Of a stretch of DNA of 35,635 bases, positions 15,701 through 23,276 are shown piece after piece. Under the pieces are notes generated by a model, which had not been told where the DNA came from, did no database searches, and saw only the letters and a list, made by a program, of their open reading frames with translations. The translations under genes were made by a program, and so were the position numbers. How positions within the stretch are numbered: position 1 is the first letter of the stretch; every line of letters begins with the position of its first letter. Location: positions 1 to 35,635 of the IMG/VR virus record IMGVR_UViG_3300044993_000064. One strand, given 5' to 3'. The DNA comes from a virus.

Positions 15701-18438
15701 GCGAACTTGCGGTTTTTCGGCAGATCGAATCCGTCGATTTGCGCTTCACGAGACTGCTTACGCCGAATCTCGGCATAGCTCAGCAACTTCGTGGCTGCGC
15801 CTTCCGGCGTCACCGTCGTCAAACGTCCGGCAATACGCTCTGCAGTATCGGCTTCAGTTCCATCGTCAAGTTCTTCTTCTTCTATCGCAGTACGCACCGC
15901 TTCAGTCGTCTGACGACGGCTTTTGGCCTCATCTGCTGCGCGCTTGTCGCGAGCGACCAAGGAAGCACGACGACGCATTGCGTCGCGAAGCGAGAGCACG
16001 ACACCGGTACGATCACCGGTCGTGAACTCTTTCCGAAGCCGCTCGGCTTGTTCAGGAGTGGCTACCAGCGACTCACGGACTACGCGATCTTTGGAGTCAC
16101 GCTGCTGAACGACAATATCGCTGCCGAGCGGTTTCTCGATACCTGCACCAGTGATATACCCGAGCAGCTGCTCCATACCTTCCGGAGGAAGAGATTTGCG
16201 CAGCTCAAGTAGCTCTTTAGCAGTCTCGGCATCCTTTGCGTAGACCACTCCGCCTTTGCCATCAAAATTAGGCAATGGCACGCCGACACCACGCACACGT
16301 TCAAACATGCCGGAACGGCGAAGCGACTCGATGTTGGCTCGCGAGAGGTACACGCCCTTGCGTTGGCTGTCGGGGCGCTGCATGTCTTCCAACTGCGCTT
16401 CGATATCAGCAACTGGCTCTGCAGACGGCTCTTCGCCGGCAAATGTCTGGCGAGTGATCGGAGTAAAAGACTCCTCCACGTCACGCTGGCCGTAGCGGCG
16501 CTCCACGCGAACAGAAGCTTCGGGGTACCGTTCTGCAAACTTGTCTGCAACGGCGTTGGCTTCTTCTGCCGAAGGATTCAGTACGCGCGCAATAGGCCGC
16601 CCATTTTCGTCGTACGCCACGGTCTCGAACCCGAGCAGCTCCCGCCGCCCGACTCCGCGCACGCCGGTGCGGATCATTTCGGTTGAAGAACCGACTCCGG
16701 GCTCAGGCTCGAACAGGTCGAGCTGCGCCTCATCCCGCACCATGCCCTTTGTGAGTTCTGCGCGTTCCTGCTGCTCGCCCAGAAGCTCGTTCTGACGCTT
16801 CTGCAGCGCGCGATACCGAAGCCGTTCCGCGCGATTTTTGGCGCGAGGACCGGGGACGGGGAGCATCATCGCCTCTTCCGTCGTAACCGGCACTTCCGCG
16901 CTATACGGATACCACTCTGCTTCGTTGGCTTTGGCCTGCTCCGAGGTCGGCTCAGGAAATGGAACCGCTTCTCCGAGAACGGATTCTTGTCCGGGGGCAG
17001 GGAACATCTCCCCCTGCCCGGTATAGGGGTTAAACCGGGTAGGCTGGACCTCGGACGGAGCCAGATCGAGAGTCCTTTGAAGCATGCCCGGAGGCGGCGG
17101 AGGTGGCGGGGGCGAGGGTTCCGGGAACCGGACCGCCTCGCCCAGAACGGACTCTTGCCCGGTCGGAGGGAACAGTTCCCCCTGTCCGGTGTAGGGGTCG
17201 AACCGGGTAGGCCGAAGCTCGGCCTCGGCTTTGGACGCCTCCTCACTGGCTTTCAGAGCCGCCCGGATGTCCTCTGGAACGTCCGCAGGCGGCTCTGGAG
17301 AGGCGCTGGGGGCGGGGGGTGGCATAGGTAGGGGGTCGCTCCCCCGTCGACCGAACGCAGCGCCCACGCCGCCACCGATCAGACCTCCGATCGCACCCCC
17401 CTGCACCATCGACTCCAGAACGCCTTCGTTCCAGACCCGGCCGTTGTCGTAGATCTGGGCGGCAATGTTCTGGGCGATCTGCTCGGCCCCTGACTGACTG
17501 CTTTCCTGCGGGGCTTCAGCGGCAAAGCCGGTCGCAAACCGCTTACCGATGCCGCCACCCTTCGTGAACACAGGCTCGAGGAACTTGCCAGTCGTGCGGC
17601 TGATCAGACCGACAACCGCGCCGCCTATCACCGGTGCGTAGCCCTGCGCTTCCCGAATAAGCTGCTGGCGAGCCGCAGCATCACCAAGCTGGGTACGCAG
17701 TTCACGGTAACGAGGGGCTTCCATAAGCTCCTGCTCAGGAGCCTTCTCGATCTCATCAGCGATGTTGGCGGCAATGCTGCCAAGCGACATCAACGCTTCT
17801 GACGCGCCGAGATAAACCAAGGCACCGGGTGCCATACCGGCACGGAAGGCAACAATTGCGGGAAGGAGTGTCGCAACTGACGGCGGAATCGCTTGCGCCG
17901 CCTGCAGAGAAAGCGAAGAAACGAATTCGCCTACATCCCCTTGCCAGATCGTTTTGTTTGGATCGAGAGTCGTCCATTCGCGCGCCATGCGGGCCTGCGC
18001 TTCGGGCGACATCGAAGACACAAATTTCTGCGCCGTCTCGGCAGAAGCACGACGACCGCGCGCAAACGTCTGCGCGAGGTCTGCAGCGCCTTGCTCGAAA
18101 GGTGTCTCGCCTTTCCCAGCCAGCCTACGCGCAATGTACTCACCCGCGCCCGAGACCATCGACCCGACGCCCGCAATGCCTGCACCTAGTGCGCGGCCAT
18201 AGTCAGCAAACTTGGGCGAGTCGCTTTCGGGGGGCTTGTATGCAAGCCCACGCACGCTGTTCAGCAAATCCGCAATATCGTCGGGCTGCTGAGCCGGATC
18301 CTCGCCAGTGCTGATCGCGCGACGCACGCGCGCACCAACCGTCGGACCGAATCCGGAAAGCGCGGACGGCCGGATAGGCGAGAAAGGCTCTTTCAGCCGA
18401 GGATCGGCGTTTGGAAACAGGTCTTCGTATTTCGCCAC
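9739..18438 (-). CDS. Giant 2,899-residue PLxRFG polyvalent / ejection protein with HEXXH motif
   Basis: GTG start with GAGGAG upstream, abutting the previous stop. Seen in order: hydrophobic glycine-rich segments at about 60-100, 175-230, 265-285 and 340-360; a proline-rich linker with a duplicated PTRFxPYTGQGE motif at about 409-496; a long charged helical region to about 1700; HEAVH at 1754-1758 with a Glu cluster about 45 residues on (E1802, E1806), a zinc-metallopeptidase pattern; PLSRFG at 2136-2141; and hydrophobic stretches in the last 550 residues. PLxRFG marks a class of very large phage proteins, often counted among polyvalent proteins that enter the cell with the DNA. Its place after the 344- and 585-residue genes fits an ejection protein. 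Host targets are unknown. Confidence 0.85.
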   Translation of the reverse strand: MAKYEDLFPNADPRLKEPFSPIRPSALSGFGPTVGARVRRAISTGEDPAQQPDDIADLLNSVRGLAYKPPESDSPKFADYGRALGAGIAGVGSMVSGAGEYIARRLAGKGETPFEQGAADLAQTFARGRRASAETAQKFVSSMSPEAQARMAREWTTLDPNKTIWQGDVGEFVSSLSLQAAQAIPPSVATLLPAIVAFRAGMAPGALVYLGASEALMSLGSIAANIADEIEKAPEQELMEAPRYRELRTQLGDAAARQQLIREAQGYAPVIGGAVVGLISRTTGKFLEPVFTKGGGIGKRFATGFAAEAPQESSQSGAEQIAQNIAAQIYDNGRVWNEGVLESMVQGGAIGGLIGGGVGAAFGRRGSDPLPMPPPAPSASPEPPADVPEDIRAALKASEEASKAEAELRPTRFDPYTGQGELFPPTGQESVLGEAVRFPEPSPPPPPPPPGMLQRTLDLAPSEVQPTRFNPYTGQGEMFPAPGQESVLGEAVPFPEPTSEQAKANEAEWYPYSAEVPVTTEEAMMLPVPGPRAKNRAERLRYRALQKRQNELLGEQQERAELTKGMVRDEAQLDLFEPEPGVGSSTEMIRTGVRGVGRRELLGFETVAYDENGRPIARVLNPSAEEANAVADKFAERYPEASVRVERRYGQRDVEESFTPITRQTFAGEEPSAEPVADIEAQLEDMQRPDSQRKGVYLSRANIESLRRSGMFERVRGVGVPLPNFDGKGGVVYAKDAETAKELLELRKSLPPEGMEQLLGYITGAGIEKPLGSDIVVQQRDSKDRVVRESLVATPEQAERLRKEFTTGDRTGVVLSLRDAMRRRASLVARDKRAADEAKSRRQTTEAVRTAIEEEELDDGTEADTAERIAGRLTTVTPEGAATKLLSYAEIRRKQSREAQIDGFDLPKNRKFANDTLNERYAYLWDKYVTAQTRAAMAQTAEAKREADDAAEAARQQLVAFMKLNPSTTPEEKIVRVARRVSPETVARVERTQRELSDRVEPFRALPPIPDDLTFDSISKLEGDELDAMFVRAANQLAGMFKARPKKDDNTLGDEAVPFDGDEGTVFRVKGRTADELIEAMGKNDSSKRKLINRLRVLLAARKYGTAKGIGLTRMADALKLRRLRSRSGKGLAQGAVFDTNVLSAVKESQRLSESSVETRAETARQIAEAKQRAATLADELEALYRRMSDRTNPVFESIRTETKDGKLTDTAKDFLYARWYLAAFTQYLRALSKLQGLSIDFRNALKIANKTAENLGKLSPQNLVSELATLGRTEEREATISAARTDPVVLGSLRVPETRAKITKAQIQKVKRAATIDQQLRNNSLYENEIAPFMRALVEYVMSDGTSRVKRGAVYVGGPTKAMAVRASLALEKMKASGDSAAWRSLSQWFSEMGFKRTDEGGFSLSENGALPTEVLLLRRFNRRFGERNTDVDIPDVLRQEREGSKQAIMAQYLKDMKSAIKYRDQFDKFQITDAALERIATMQLRNDAAAKLREQITRHGASVADIVVAEERFFAALEDAGLAMPINDALKRWKVFMPDGTKTIRPIGPRILAKKISRSDGIKAMLEMYRERMLPSEDLAKYKPFKDLVEAKRRQVRENKPNRSAETRRQNKLIAEFERAKNRANDGLFYLEEGGTWEQYAEAGRNFSTLMDEAEGLTDLNSALIALWRGLPSNSGFAQVAQRILDLNMQVDVSWDYGKPLGDPAKLEKVPLGKFLTGQRMRIVLNRAYFDALRTQSGLDAANQRIAHVVLHEAVHAATTGAMLDSREVRFLMRGLLQAARAELRNQGDRKWYGLENEFEFVSEAFTNPEFQQKLAEIKIDATKTMWQRFIDFVRRIIGMPDTPKIENLLDAVLMTTDMLFKGVDVTNRDIPQLPMLDAGTRNKINDVFTRLQQTKEVRDRLRARVSESADSASTGVLAVMTMEQIRDFFGRYFQRDGDTPVIRNPLNEYIRAFSERNAMNSELMEDADRYSRDWTKLSETKPEAAAEMASIMQESTIAQAHPDLPIDHVDNEHLELDEAKAKHAELKRRFEALDPEAQTLYKKVRDFYRTSLKREIALQTLNAIRAIVVNTEGGLSQKEFDAKYNEQSVLELKLNTKKGLRNEFSEEILTDAEISTIVKLAAIPGQYRGPYFPLSRFGDYSVYAEREISRRSFADKKAAREYRNSVLASDPTLEAVIEGDTTVVVTEKEYQLHETRTAAEQAKKELEERYGVPVIVRLRSDFVSREDVISGDASLATLLSKLQGNKAAQAAIKHFYLRSLAEGSFRKHEIKRKKRRGTNPQDQHRAFASYSKASAYYTAQLKHGWRMAEARAQMKRMVREHTDESEISAVRMGQIVREISLRDDATADPTEFTKFVQRGTSLAHFMLLTSPSYWLINASQPYLVTLPWLGARAGYGKAAAALANAQKLIASPLLTEAVNSWGGVKALINKVAAEDAFSVLDQVKKHIKERGGKMAPDYLDMLQQLQRQSIIDLSFVAELRQMAKGTANKRMSRVMDASRIMAHLTEVNNRIVSAIAAYDVARTTNLDHKKSVEFAKQAVSLTQFNYSGANKPRLFQQTGPLGSLGPLVFQFMQYPQHMYALMVSEFLRAVRTGGLSRQMAIETLAGLFITHLAVAGAIGATLQPIKWALGLMFAAFNDDDDRWQDVLSGETYDKTFREMAAELFGTDGGLLLSKGIPAALGADVSDRMSLGTLYFIDLKPETADTFLGSLAISFGGPLVGIGSNAYTAISDFGKGEWWRGVERIMPKMVKDLMQVKRFADEGLVSNYGATLIEESDISPGALFLKSLGFQPTSIDEMYAARSAIETRKMTDEEAVALLRRMFVKAKTPEERQEVREMILEHNQRMRRTGGIPITYADLMRSRANAITRDRNIARYGADLRGSKVRYAKEAEPYVME
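16950..17216 (-). repeat. Imperfect duplication in proline-rich linker of the giant gene
   Basis: Two copies of a segment coding PTRFxPYTGQGExFPxxGQESVLGEAV lie at residues about 409-446 and 465-496 of the giant protein, separated by an eight-proline run and LQRTLDLAPSEV. On the DNA the copies are near 17100-17216 and 16950-17046. The region is visibly richer in G and C than its surroundings. Confidence 0.8.
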
Positions 18439-20196
18439 TTACCGGCTCCTCGCGCTCTCCAGAACCCTCTGCACAATGACACGCGGGTCCATAGACGGAT
18501 TACGACGGTAGACTTCTGACATCACCGCTGCAAGCCGCTCTGCTGCCGCAGCATCGAGTCCGTTTTCGAACGAGAACTCCTCTGCTTTCGTTACGAAGTA
18601 GTTGCCAGCGCGATCGTAATCAGATGCTTTGAGTCCATCATCACGACCACCCGCAAGTGCTGCCTCAGCTTGCATCATGTCGGTTTGCGCACGTGTCGCA
18701 TTTGCCCGCGCGTTTGTCAGAGCGGCCGACGCGTTGGCTTCGGCAAGCGGCTTCTCGACTTCTTCGTACTTGCGAAGGTCCATCTGGAAGTCGCGCCGGT
18801 CTTTGGCGTACTGCTGCCACATGCCTTCCTTGCGCATATTGTCAGTGATCGCGTAAATCAGCTCTGGCTGGACTTCAAAAGGACTTCCAACCGGCTTACC
18901 TGTCGCCTCGTCAATCGTAAGCGCGTAGAGCTTGTTGTTTTTGACGCCGAACTTAGCGTCTTTACCGGTCGGCAAGTACTGGTACGCCGCGCGCAGCGCA
19001 GCAGCAGCGCCTTTCAAATTACCGCCCTGCAGCATCGCCATCGCTTGCTGTGCATAATTCGTAAAACCTTGCTGCTGCATCTGTATCACAGCGGAGTCGA
19101 CCGTCTGCATCACCTCGGCCGTTGACTTCCCACGAAGCAGCATCGAGACCGCCATCTCGCGGCGGTACTCTTCCCAGTCCTGTACACGAAAGTCCGGGAT
19201 TTCTTCCGGAGATACATCGCTCAGATCGACCGGCTCTGCCGACGAAGGGAGCGCTTTAGGAGAGCGCGCAGGGCCGCCACGCTGTGCAACTACCGTAACT
19301 TCATCCATAGTTACGGCTGAAGGGGCGTTACGAGTAGAGGACCCACGTGGACGAGTAGAAGGCCCACGTGCCGGTAACGCTTCATTGTCAGACGCCAGGG
19401 CAGGATCTTGTTGAAGCGCTTTACGCTGTTTATCGCGATACGGAAGGCTGTAGTTGCCTAGCGTAAGCGCACGCACCGCGTTGTTACCGAGGTCCGATGC
19501 AGCGCCGAGAGCACGTACGCCAATGTCGCCCATCAGAGATGGGTCGTTGGTCTGTAGACCAAAGCGTTCGCGATAGTCCTCAGTCGGAGTGTCGGCGACG
19601 TCCATAGCTGTAGCGCCAAGTGCACCAGCTGCGCCAGCACCTTTTAGCGCGCGCACAAACTTACCGCCTTCGCCTATTCCGCCAACACCTTTGTACTTCG
19701 CAGCCTCGCGAACACGCTCGACGCCAGAGTCTGCTAGGGCTTTTGTCTTGTCTACCGCCTTTGCGATTTTTGCGTCGAGAGGCAGCTCGCGACTGAAATT
19801 CTTCATGTCACGATTGACCCATTTAGTGTCGACACGCCCGCCGTCAGCAAACTCAGGCATCGCGTATTCGTCGACCGTGATCGACTCCATCTGCGGTTCC
19901 ATCGGCGTCATGTCTGCGCTCAAAGGCAGGCTGCGAGACAGCGCGCGCCTTGGCCTACCACGAGATTTTTTCCACTTCGCCAACCGCGCCCAGATCGGGT
20001 CCGGCGTCTCGTAGTCGCTCATCAGGCTTTCAGGGTCGTAGCCAAGCCTTTTGAAGCCGCGAGCGGTATCCGTCTCGTTGTTCTCCAACTGGCGGATGCC
20101 GGCGTCACGGATCTTCTCGAGCTGACGGCTAGCGCGCATCTGCTGTCCCGCCTCAAGCCCGCTCGTAAGCCCACCAAAGAAACTACCCAAGCTCAT
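18439..20196 (-). CDS. Putative internal virion / ejection protein
   Basis: 585 residues; ATG with AGGAGG five bases before it. The N terminus MSLGSFFGGLTSGLEAGQQMRASRQLEKIRDAG is a style I know from podovirus internal virion proteins. Glycine/alanine-rich segments follow at about 175-200, then long Ala/Gln-rich helices (residues 340-410: FTNYAQQAMAMLQGGNLKGAAAALRAAYQYLP) and a C-terminal helical region. No catalytic motif is seen. It lies between the 344-residue gene and the giant gene with gaps of one or no bases, so the three are probably made and packaged together. The role is inferred from position. Confidence 0.65.
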   Translation of the reverse strand: MSLGSFFGGLTSGLEAGQQMRASRQLEKIRDAGIRQLENNETDTARGFKRLGYDPESLMSDYETPDPIWARLAKWKKSRGRPRRALSRSLPLSADMTPMEPQMESITVDEYAMPEFADGGRVDTKWVNRDMKNFSRELPLDAKIAKAVDKTKALADSGVERVREAAKYKGVGGIGEGGKFVRALKGAGAAGALGATAMDVADTPTEDYRERFGLQTNDPSLMGDIGVRALGAASDLGNNAVRALTLGNYSLPYRDKQRKALQQDPALASDNEALPARGPSTRPRGSSTRNAPSAVTMDEVTVVAQRGGPARSPKALPSSAEPVDLSDVSPEEIPDFRVQDWEEYRREMAVSMLLRGKSTAEVMQTVDSAVIQMQQQGFTNYAQQAMAMLQGGNLKGAAAALRAAYQYLPTGKDAKFGVKNNKLYALTIDEATGKPVGSPFEVQPELIYAITDNMRKEGMWQQYAKDRRDFQMDLRKYEEVEKPLAEANASAALTNARANATRAQTDMMQAEAALAGGRDDGLKASDYDRAGNYFVTKAEEFSFENGLDAAAAERLAAVMSEVYRRNPSMDPRVIVQRVLESARSR

Positions 20197-20197
20197 A

Positions 20198-21232
20198 TCA
20201 GCCTCCTACCGGCAGGGCGCGACGGACCTGCTGCTCCTGCTGGGCTGCGGGGGTGTGATACTTCTGCAGCAGTTTGTCGAAAAACTCGCGGCCTTTTGCA
20301 GCCACCACATCAGCGGGAATTACGTACTCCCCGACCGACAGCTTCGCGTGCACCTGATCGTCGATACCAGAGCCGTCCGTAGGGCCTTGAGTGACAGGTC
20401 CAACTGGGTCGAGCGGCATGCCGCCGTCTGCAAGGTTAAGACCAAGTCCTACAAGGCCGCCAAGCCCGCTAGCAAGATTTGAATTGACCCTTTGTTGCGC
20501 GCCGAACCCGGCCAGTTGGTTCTGGTACCCCTGCGAGGCAATGTTTGCGGCCTGACCGACCCCCTGCAGAGCCTGACCGGAGAAACCGAGACTCGACGAG
20601 AGCGCACCAGTGCTGGTTCCCGTGGTCGCGTTCGCTCCGCCCACACCCGCCTGACCGGCCGCAATCGACTGCCCATAACTCTGGGCAACCTGCGACGGAA
20701 GACCGCGACCGATATTGAGTGCATCAGCACGAAGTGCGCGCGCCGTGTTGTCAACGCGCTGGTCGGCGGCGTTGGCTGCGGCAGCTTGCGCCTGCGCCTG
20801 CTGAGTACGCATGCTAAGGTCGAGCGCCCTATTCCGAGTCTGAGACGGGTCGATGCCGTAGCTTTCTAGACGCTGCAGAGCGTTACGGCGGGCTGCGTCG
20901 AACGACGTAGAGATGTCGGCGATCGCGCGTCCGCGCTCTTGTTGTCGCCGCTCAGGAGAGTCATAGCTTTGGAACTCGCCAATCAGGTTGTCTTCGAGCG
21001 GACGGTATACATCTACGTACCGCTGTCGATCTTCGCGCGCGTTGCGGAACTGATCTTCCATCGCCGGCAGCTGGACGTCGAGTACACGGTTCAACGTCTC
21101 ACGATTCATCCGATCCTGCTCGCGTGCCCAGTCAAACTGCTCACGAGAAAGTCCGAGCTGCTCGCGGGCAATCTCTTCGGAGACTCGCGTCAGTTCAGAT
21201 AGATCAGGCGGCTTCGGTGCTTTACAACACAT
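20198..21232 (-). CDS. Putative internal virion protein, MCCKAP type
   Basis: 344 residues starting MCCKAPKPPDL, an N terminus shared by a group of phage virion proteins. Residues 15-120 are strongly helical and charged; 120-260 are rich in Ala, Gly, Gln and Ser; the C-terminal part contains DDQVHAKLSVGEYVIPADVV followed by FFDKLLQKYH, a motif (KLSxGEYVIPxxVV) that recurs at the ends of phage internal and tail-associated proteins. The start overlaps the GNAT gene by 11 bp. It is expected to be a structural or DNA-ejection component. The motif is seen; the exact virion place is inferred. Confidence 0.7.
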   Translation of the reverse strand: MCCKAPKPPDLSELTRVSEEIAREQLGLSREQFDWAREQDRMNRETLNRVLDVQLPAMEDQFRNAREDRQRYVDVYRPLEDNLIGEFQSYDSPERRQQERGRAIADISTSFDAARRNALQRLESYGIDPSQTRNRALDLSMRTQQAQAQAAAANAADQRVDNTARALRADALNIGRGLPSQVAQSYGQSIAAGQAGVGGANATTGTSTGALSSSLGFSGQALQGVGQAANIASQGYQNQLAGFGAQQRVNSNLASGLGGLVGLGLNLADGGMPLDPVGPVTQGPTDGSGIDDQVHAKLSVGEYVIPADVVAAKGREFFDKLLQKYHTPAAQQEQQVRRALPVGG

Positions 21233-21743
21233 CGCGCAGCTCCTTCATCATCACGACCGCAGAAGGGGCGTAGCCCCTTTTAGTCAGCCACGGGACCAAA
21301 TCTGTGCCACCTGTCGGGTGACGACTAGACAACGCAAAGATCTTACACCCGAGTTTTTTCAAACTTGACTCGACGTAATCCAAAAACACGCTGGCCGCAC
21401 CCTTGCCACGACACTCTGGGGAGAGGAAAAAGGCGTCTTCCCGCCCAATGTACTCGCGTTTTGCATGACCGGACTGGTAGACGTAGCACGCCAAATACCC
21501 GACTAGTTTCCCGTCAGTGCGCGCCGTGAACATTGCAAACTGCCCATTCTTTTCAGACACAAAATAACTGGCGTAGTCAACGTCCATTTCGAGAGGCGTA
21601 CCTTTTTCAACCTCGTTCCAGTGCAAAGCAAAAAGCGGAGCGATTTCGTCTTTAATGTCGGAGAGTTTCTCGACACCAAACGTGAACGTCGTCTCTTGCA
21701 AGGTCACTGTCTTTGTCGGAAAAGCGTAGTACTGCACTGTCAT
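21222..21743 (-). CDS. GNAT family N-acetyltransferase
   Basis: 173 residues. The GNAT core is readable: strand GKLVGYLACYVY, then EDAFFLSPECRGKGAASVFLDYVESSLKKLGC, where RGKGAA is the acetyl-CoA pyrophosphate-binding R/QxxGxG/A loop of motif A, and a final strand with ALSSRHPTGG and RGYAPSAVVMMKEL. GNAT proteins move an acetyl group to an amine. In podoviruses a GNAT of this length is often found next to virion and lysis genes; its target is not known. It overlaps its neighbours on both sides, so it is made with the late genes. Confidence 0.85.
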   Translation of the reverse strand: MTVQYYAFPTKTVTLQETTFTFGVEKLSDIKDEIAPLFALHWNEVEKGTPLEMDVDYASYFVSEKNGQFAMFTARTDGKLVGYLACYVYQSGHAKREYIGREDAFFLSPECRGKGAASVFLDYVESSLKKLGCKIFALSSRHPTGGTDLVPWLTKRGYAPSAVVMMKELRDVL

Positions 21744-22135
21744 GTAAGGTCACTGCATGACGGAAGCGGGTATTGTCGGCCAGAAATTTTGTGATATTGA
21801 ATCAGCAGTTTTTGCAGCGAATCGCTGTACAGATGTTTGACAGTAGTGTTCGCAGTACACTGCTTGGTGCGCGTGTCTAGTATCCGGCTCTCGAGGTCAG
21901 TCTCGCGCGCTTCTCGCCACTCACTTTTCAGTTGAGCGAGGTCGCTAGCGCTTGCAAAACCGGAATACACGGCACTTACATATCCAGACGAGAGCGCTAT
22001 GTAAATTACAAGAGCTATGGCGGTGCTGAGCGACACAATAGTTACGCTCCACCTCCACCGATGATGTTCATCTGGATGCGCGGAATCGAGAGGCGGAAAC
22101 AGCATCGCCGCCATAATTTTTACGAATGACTTCAT
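21740..22135 (-). CDS. Single-pass membrane protein, candidate inner-membrane spanin
   Basis: 131 residues with one transmembrane helix at about 29-51 (WSVTIVSLSTAIALVIYIALSSGYV), preceded by a short His/Arg-rich cytoplasmic part, and followed by a helical charged segment (SDLAQLKSEWREARETDLESRIL) and a C-terminal domain with two Cys. One N-terminal TM plus a periplasmic coiled coil is the shape of an i-spanin (Rz-like), and the gene directly follows holin and endolysin with overlaps. No outer-membrane lipoprotein partner is visible, nested or adjacent, which weakens this. An alternative is a holin-class membrane helper. Confidence 0.55.
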   Translation of the reverse strand: MKSFVKIMAAMLFPPLDSAHPDEHHRWRWSVTIVSLSTAIALVIYIALSSGYVSAVYSGFASASDLAQLKSEWREARETDLESRILDTRTKQCTANTTVKHLYSDSLQKLLIQYHKISGRQYPLPSCSDLT

Positions 22136-22659
22136 TTTTCACGATCCATCTTGGAGATGATCTGGTTCTTCTCCCTAGAACCAGCCGAAGACCCGAAGTA
22201 GTAGCCGAGCACCATGCCTACGGCAAGATCGAGCGTGCCAAGCCCACGCATGACGATCTCGCGGTTCTCCTGCGGCACAAGATACTGTAAGAGATACCAC
22301 TGCACAGTAAACCATCCAACAATCACGATTGCGGCAATGATCCGCGGAGTCCAGTTGTCGCCGGTTTTGATCTCGCGCTCACGCGCACTTGCGCGATCTC
22401 CATAGGCGAGGCGGTCGCGCTCAACTTCAAGCTCTTCCATTGCCTTTCTGAAGTCGTACTCAGCCTGCTTGAGCTTCATGAGCGTTTCAGGATCTGCGCC
22501 AGAGATCACGGCAGCGACTTCCGACTCGTCTGCTTGCGCGTTACCAAGCACCTTATCGGCAATCGTCTTGACCGCAACACCGGCCAACGGGCCGCCCAGA
22601 GCCGTAGCCAAAGTCGGGGCAACGGTACCGACAATCTTTTTCCAGTCTGGCTTTGGCAT
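22132..22659 (-). CDS. Holin, GTA-holin / 3-TM family
   Basis: 175 residues. The N-terminal part WKKIVGTVAPTLATALGGPLAGVAVKTIADKVLG is the amphipathic segment of this holin family; a charged coiled coil follows (LMKLKQAEYDFRKAMEELEVERDRLAYGDRASAR), then two clear transmembrane helices at about 108-128 (PRIIAAIVIVGWFTVQWYLL) and 142-160 (LDLAVGMVLGYYFGSS), and a basic end. This layout is that of the 3TM holins of gene transfer agents and related phages. It forms the membrane lesion for lysis. It shares one base with the endolysin gene upstream. Confidence 0.85.
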   Translation of the reverse strand: MPKPDWKKIVGTVAPTLATALGGPLAGVAVKTIADKVLGNAQADESEVAAVISGADPETLMKLKQAEYDFRKAMEELEVERDRLAYGDRASAREREIKTGDNWTPRIIAAIVIVGWFTVQWYLLQYLVPQENREIVMRGLGTLDLAVGMVLGYYFGSSAGSREKNQIISKMDREK

Positions 22660-23207
22660 TAGATCACCACACGTGTACGGAACCAGCCATAGATGAAATC
22701 TTCGTCTTTCTCGCGGCGCTCAGCGAGTTCGACGTAGAACGCTCCCTGAAGAGAATTCAGCATCCGAAGGAGGACAGTTTCCCCTTCGCTCTTGCGCTTC
22801 GTCAGGTACGCCCGAAGTGCGGCGAGCGTGACCCGCCCAACACGCCCGTCCACAACGACGTCGCCAAAGTCCACCTGCTGCCGGTTGAGCACGTTCAGGC
22901 TGCGTTGCAGCCAGCGGCTTGCAGTAGGTACGCCGACGTTCACCGCAGAGTCGAACAGCTCCATCGCAAGCGGCAAAGAAAGCGACGAAACTTCGTCAAG
23001 CAGTAGCGAGTCCCAGTACTGCTCCTTGTAGATCCGTGCCGCCAGATCGAACGGCAACTCGGTCATTAGACCGTCGTAACCGAACGCGCGGGCCACCTTT
23101 TCGGTGATGCCGTATCGGGTCTGTCCACCGCTGTCGGAAGGATGATTCGAATACCCCCCTTCGAGGCCGGTGGTGTGCGCAAGAGCGCGCTCGAACGCAG
23201 TTGGCAT
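22659..23207 (-). CDS. GH108 endolysin (muramidase)
   Basis: 182 residues. It opens FERALAHTTGLEGGYSNHPSDSGGQTRYGIT; the EGGY with E16 as catalytic acid and the DSGGxTxxGIT motif define glycoside hydrolase family 108, which cuts the glycan strand of peptidoglycan. The C-terminal half (FDSAVNVGVPTASRWLQRSLN, then DGRVGRVTLAALRAYL) is the peptidoglycan-binding region usual in this family. No signal peptide is seen, so release depends on the holin. The ATG at 23207 has GGGGG upstream and a promoter-like sequence lies about 30 bp before it. Confidence 0.92.
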   Translation of the reverse strand: MPTAFERALAHTTGLEGGYSNHPSDSGGQTRYGITEKVARAFGYDGLMTELPFDLAARIYKEQYWDSLLLDEVSSLSLPLAMELFDSAVNVGVPTASRWLQRSLNVLNRQQVDFGDVVVDGRVGRVTLAALRAYLTKRKSEGETVLLRMLNSLQGAFYVELAERREKDEDFIYGWFRTRVVI

Positions 23208-23232
23208 TGCTGCCCCCTAATTGGCTGGTGCT

Positions 23233-23261
23233 TCTATACCATTTCCAACAGATGTGAGCAA
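23233..23261 (-). promoter_or_regulatory. Candidate sigma70-type promoter for lysis cassette
   Basis: On the minus strand TTGCTC (23261-23256) and TATAGA (23238-23233) stand 17 bases apart, with TGG just before the -10 as an extended -10 element. The -35 is a weak match. It lies in the 69-base gap between the 76-residue gene and the endolysin gene, where a lysis-specific promoter would make sense. Confidence 0.35.
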
Positions 23262-23276
23262 CCTAACTGATAAGCC

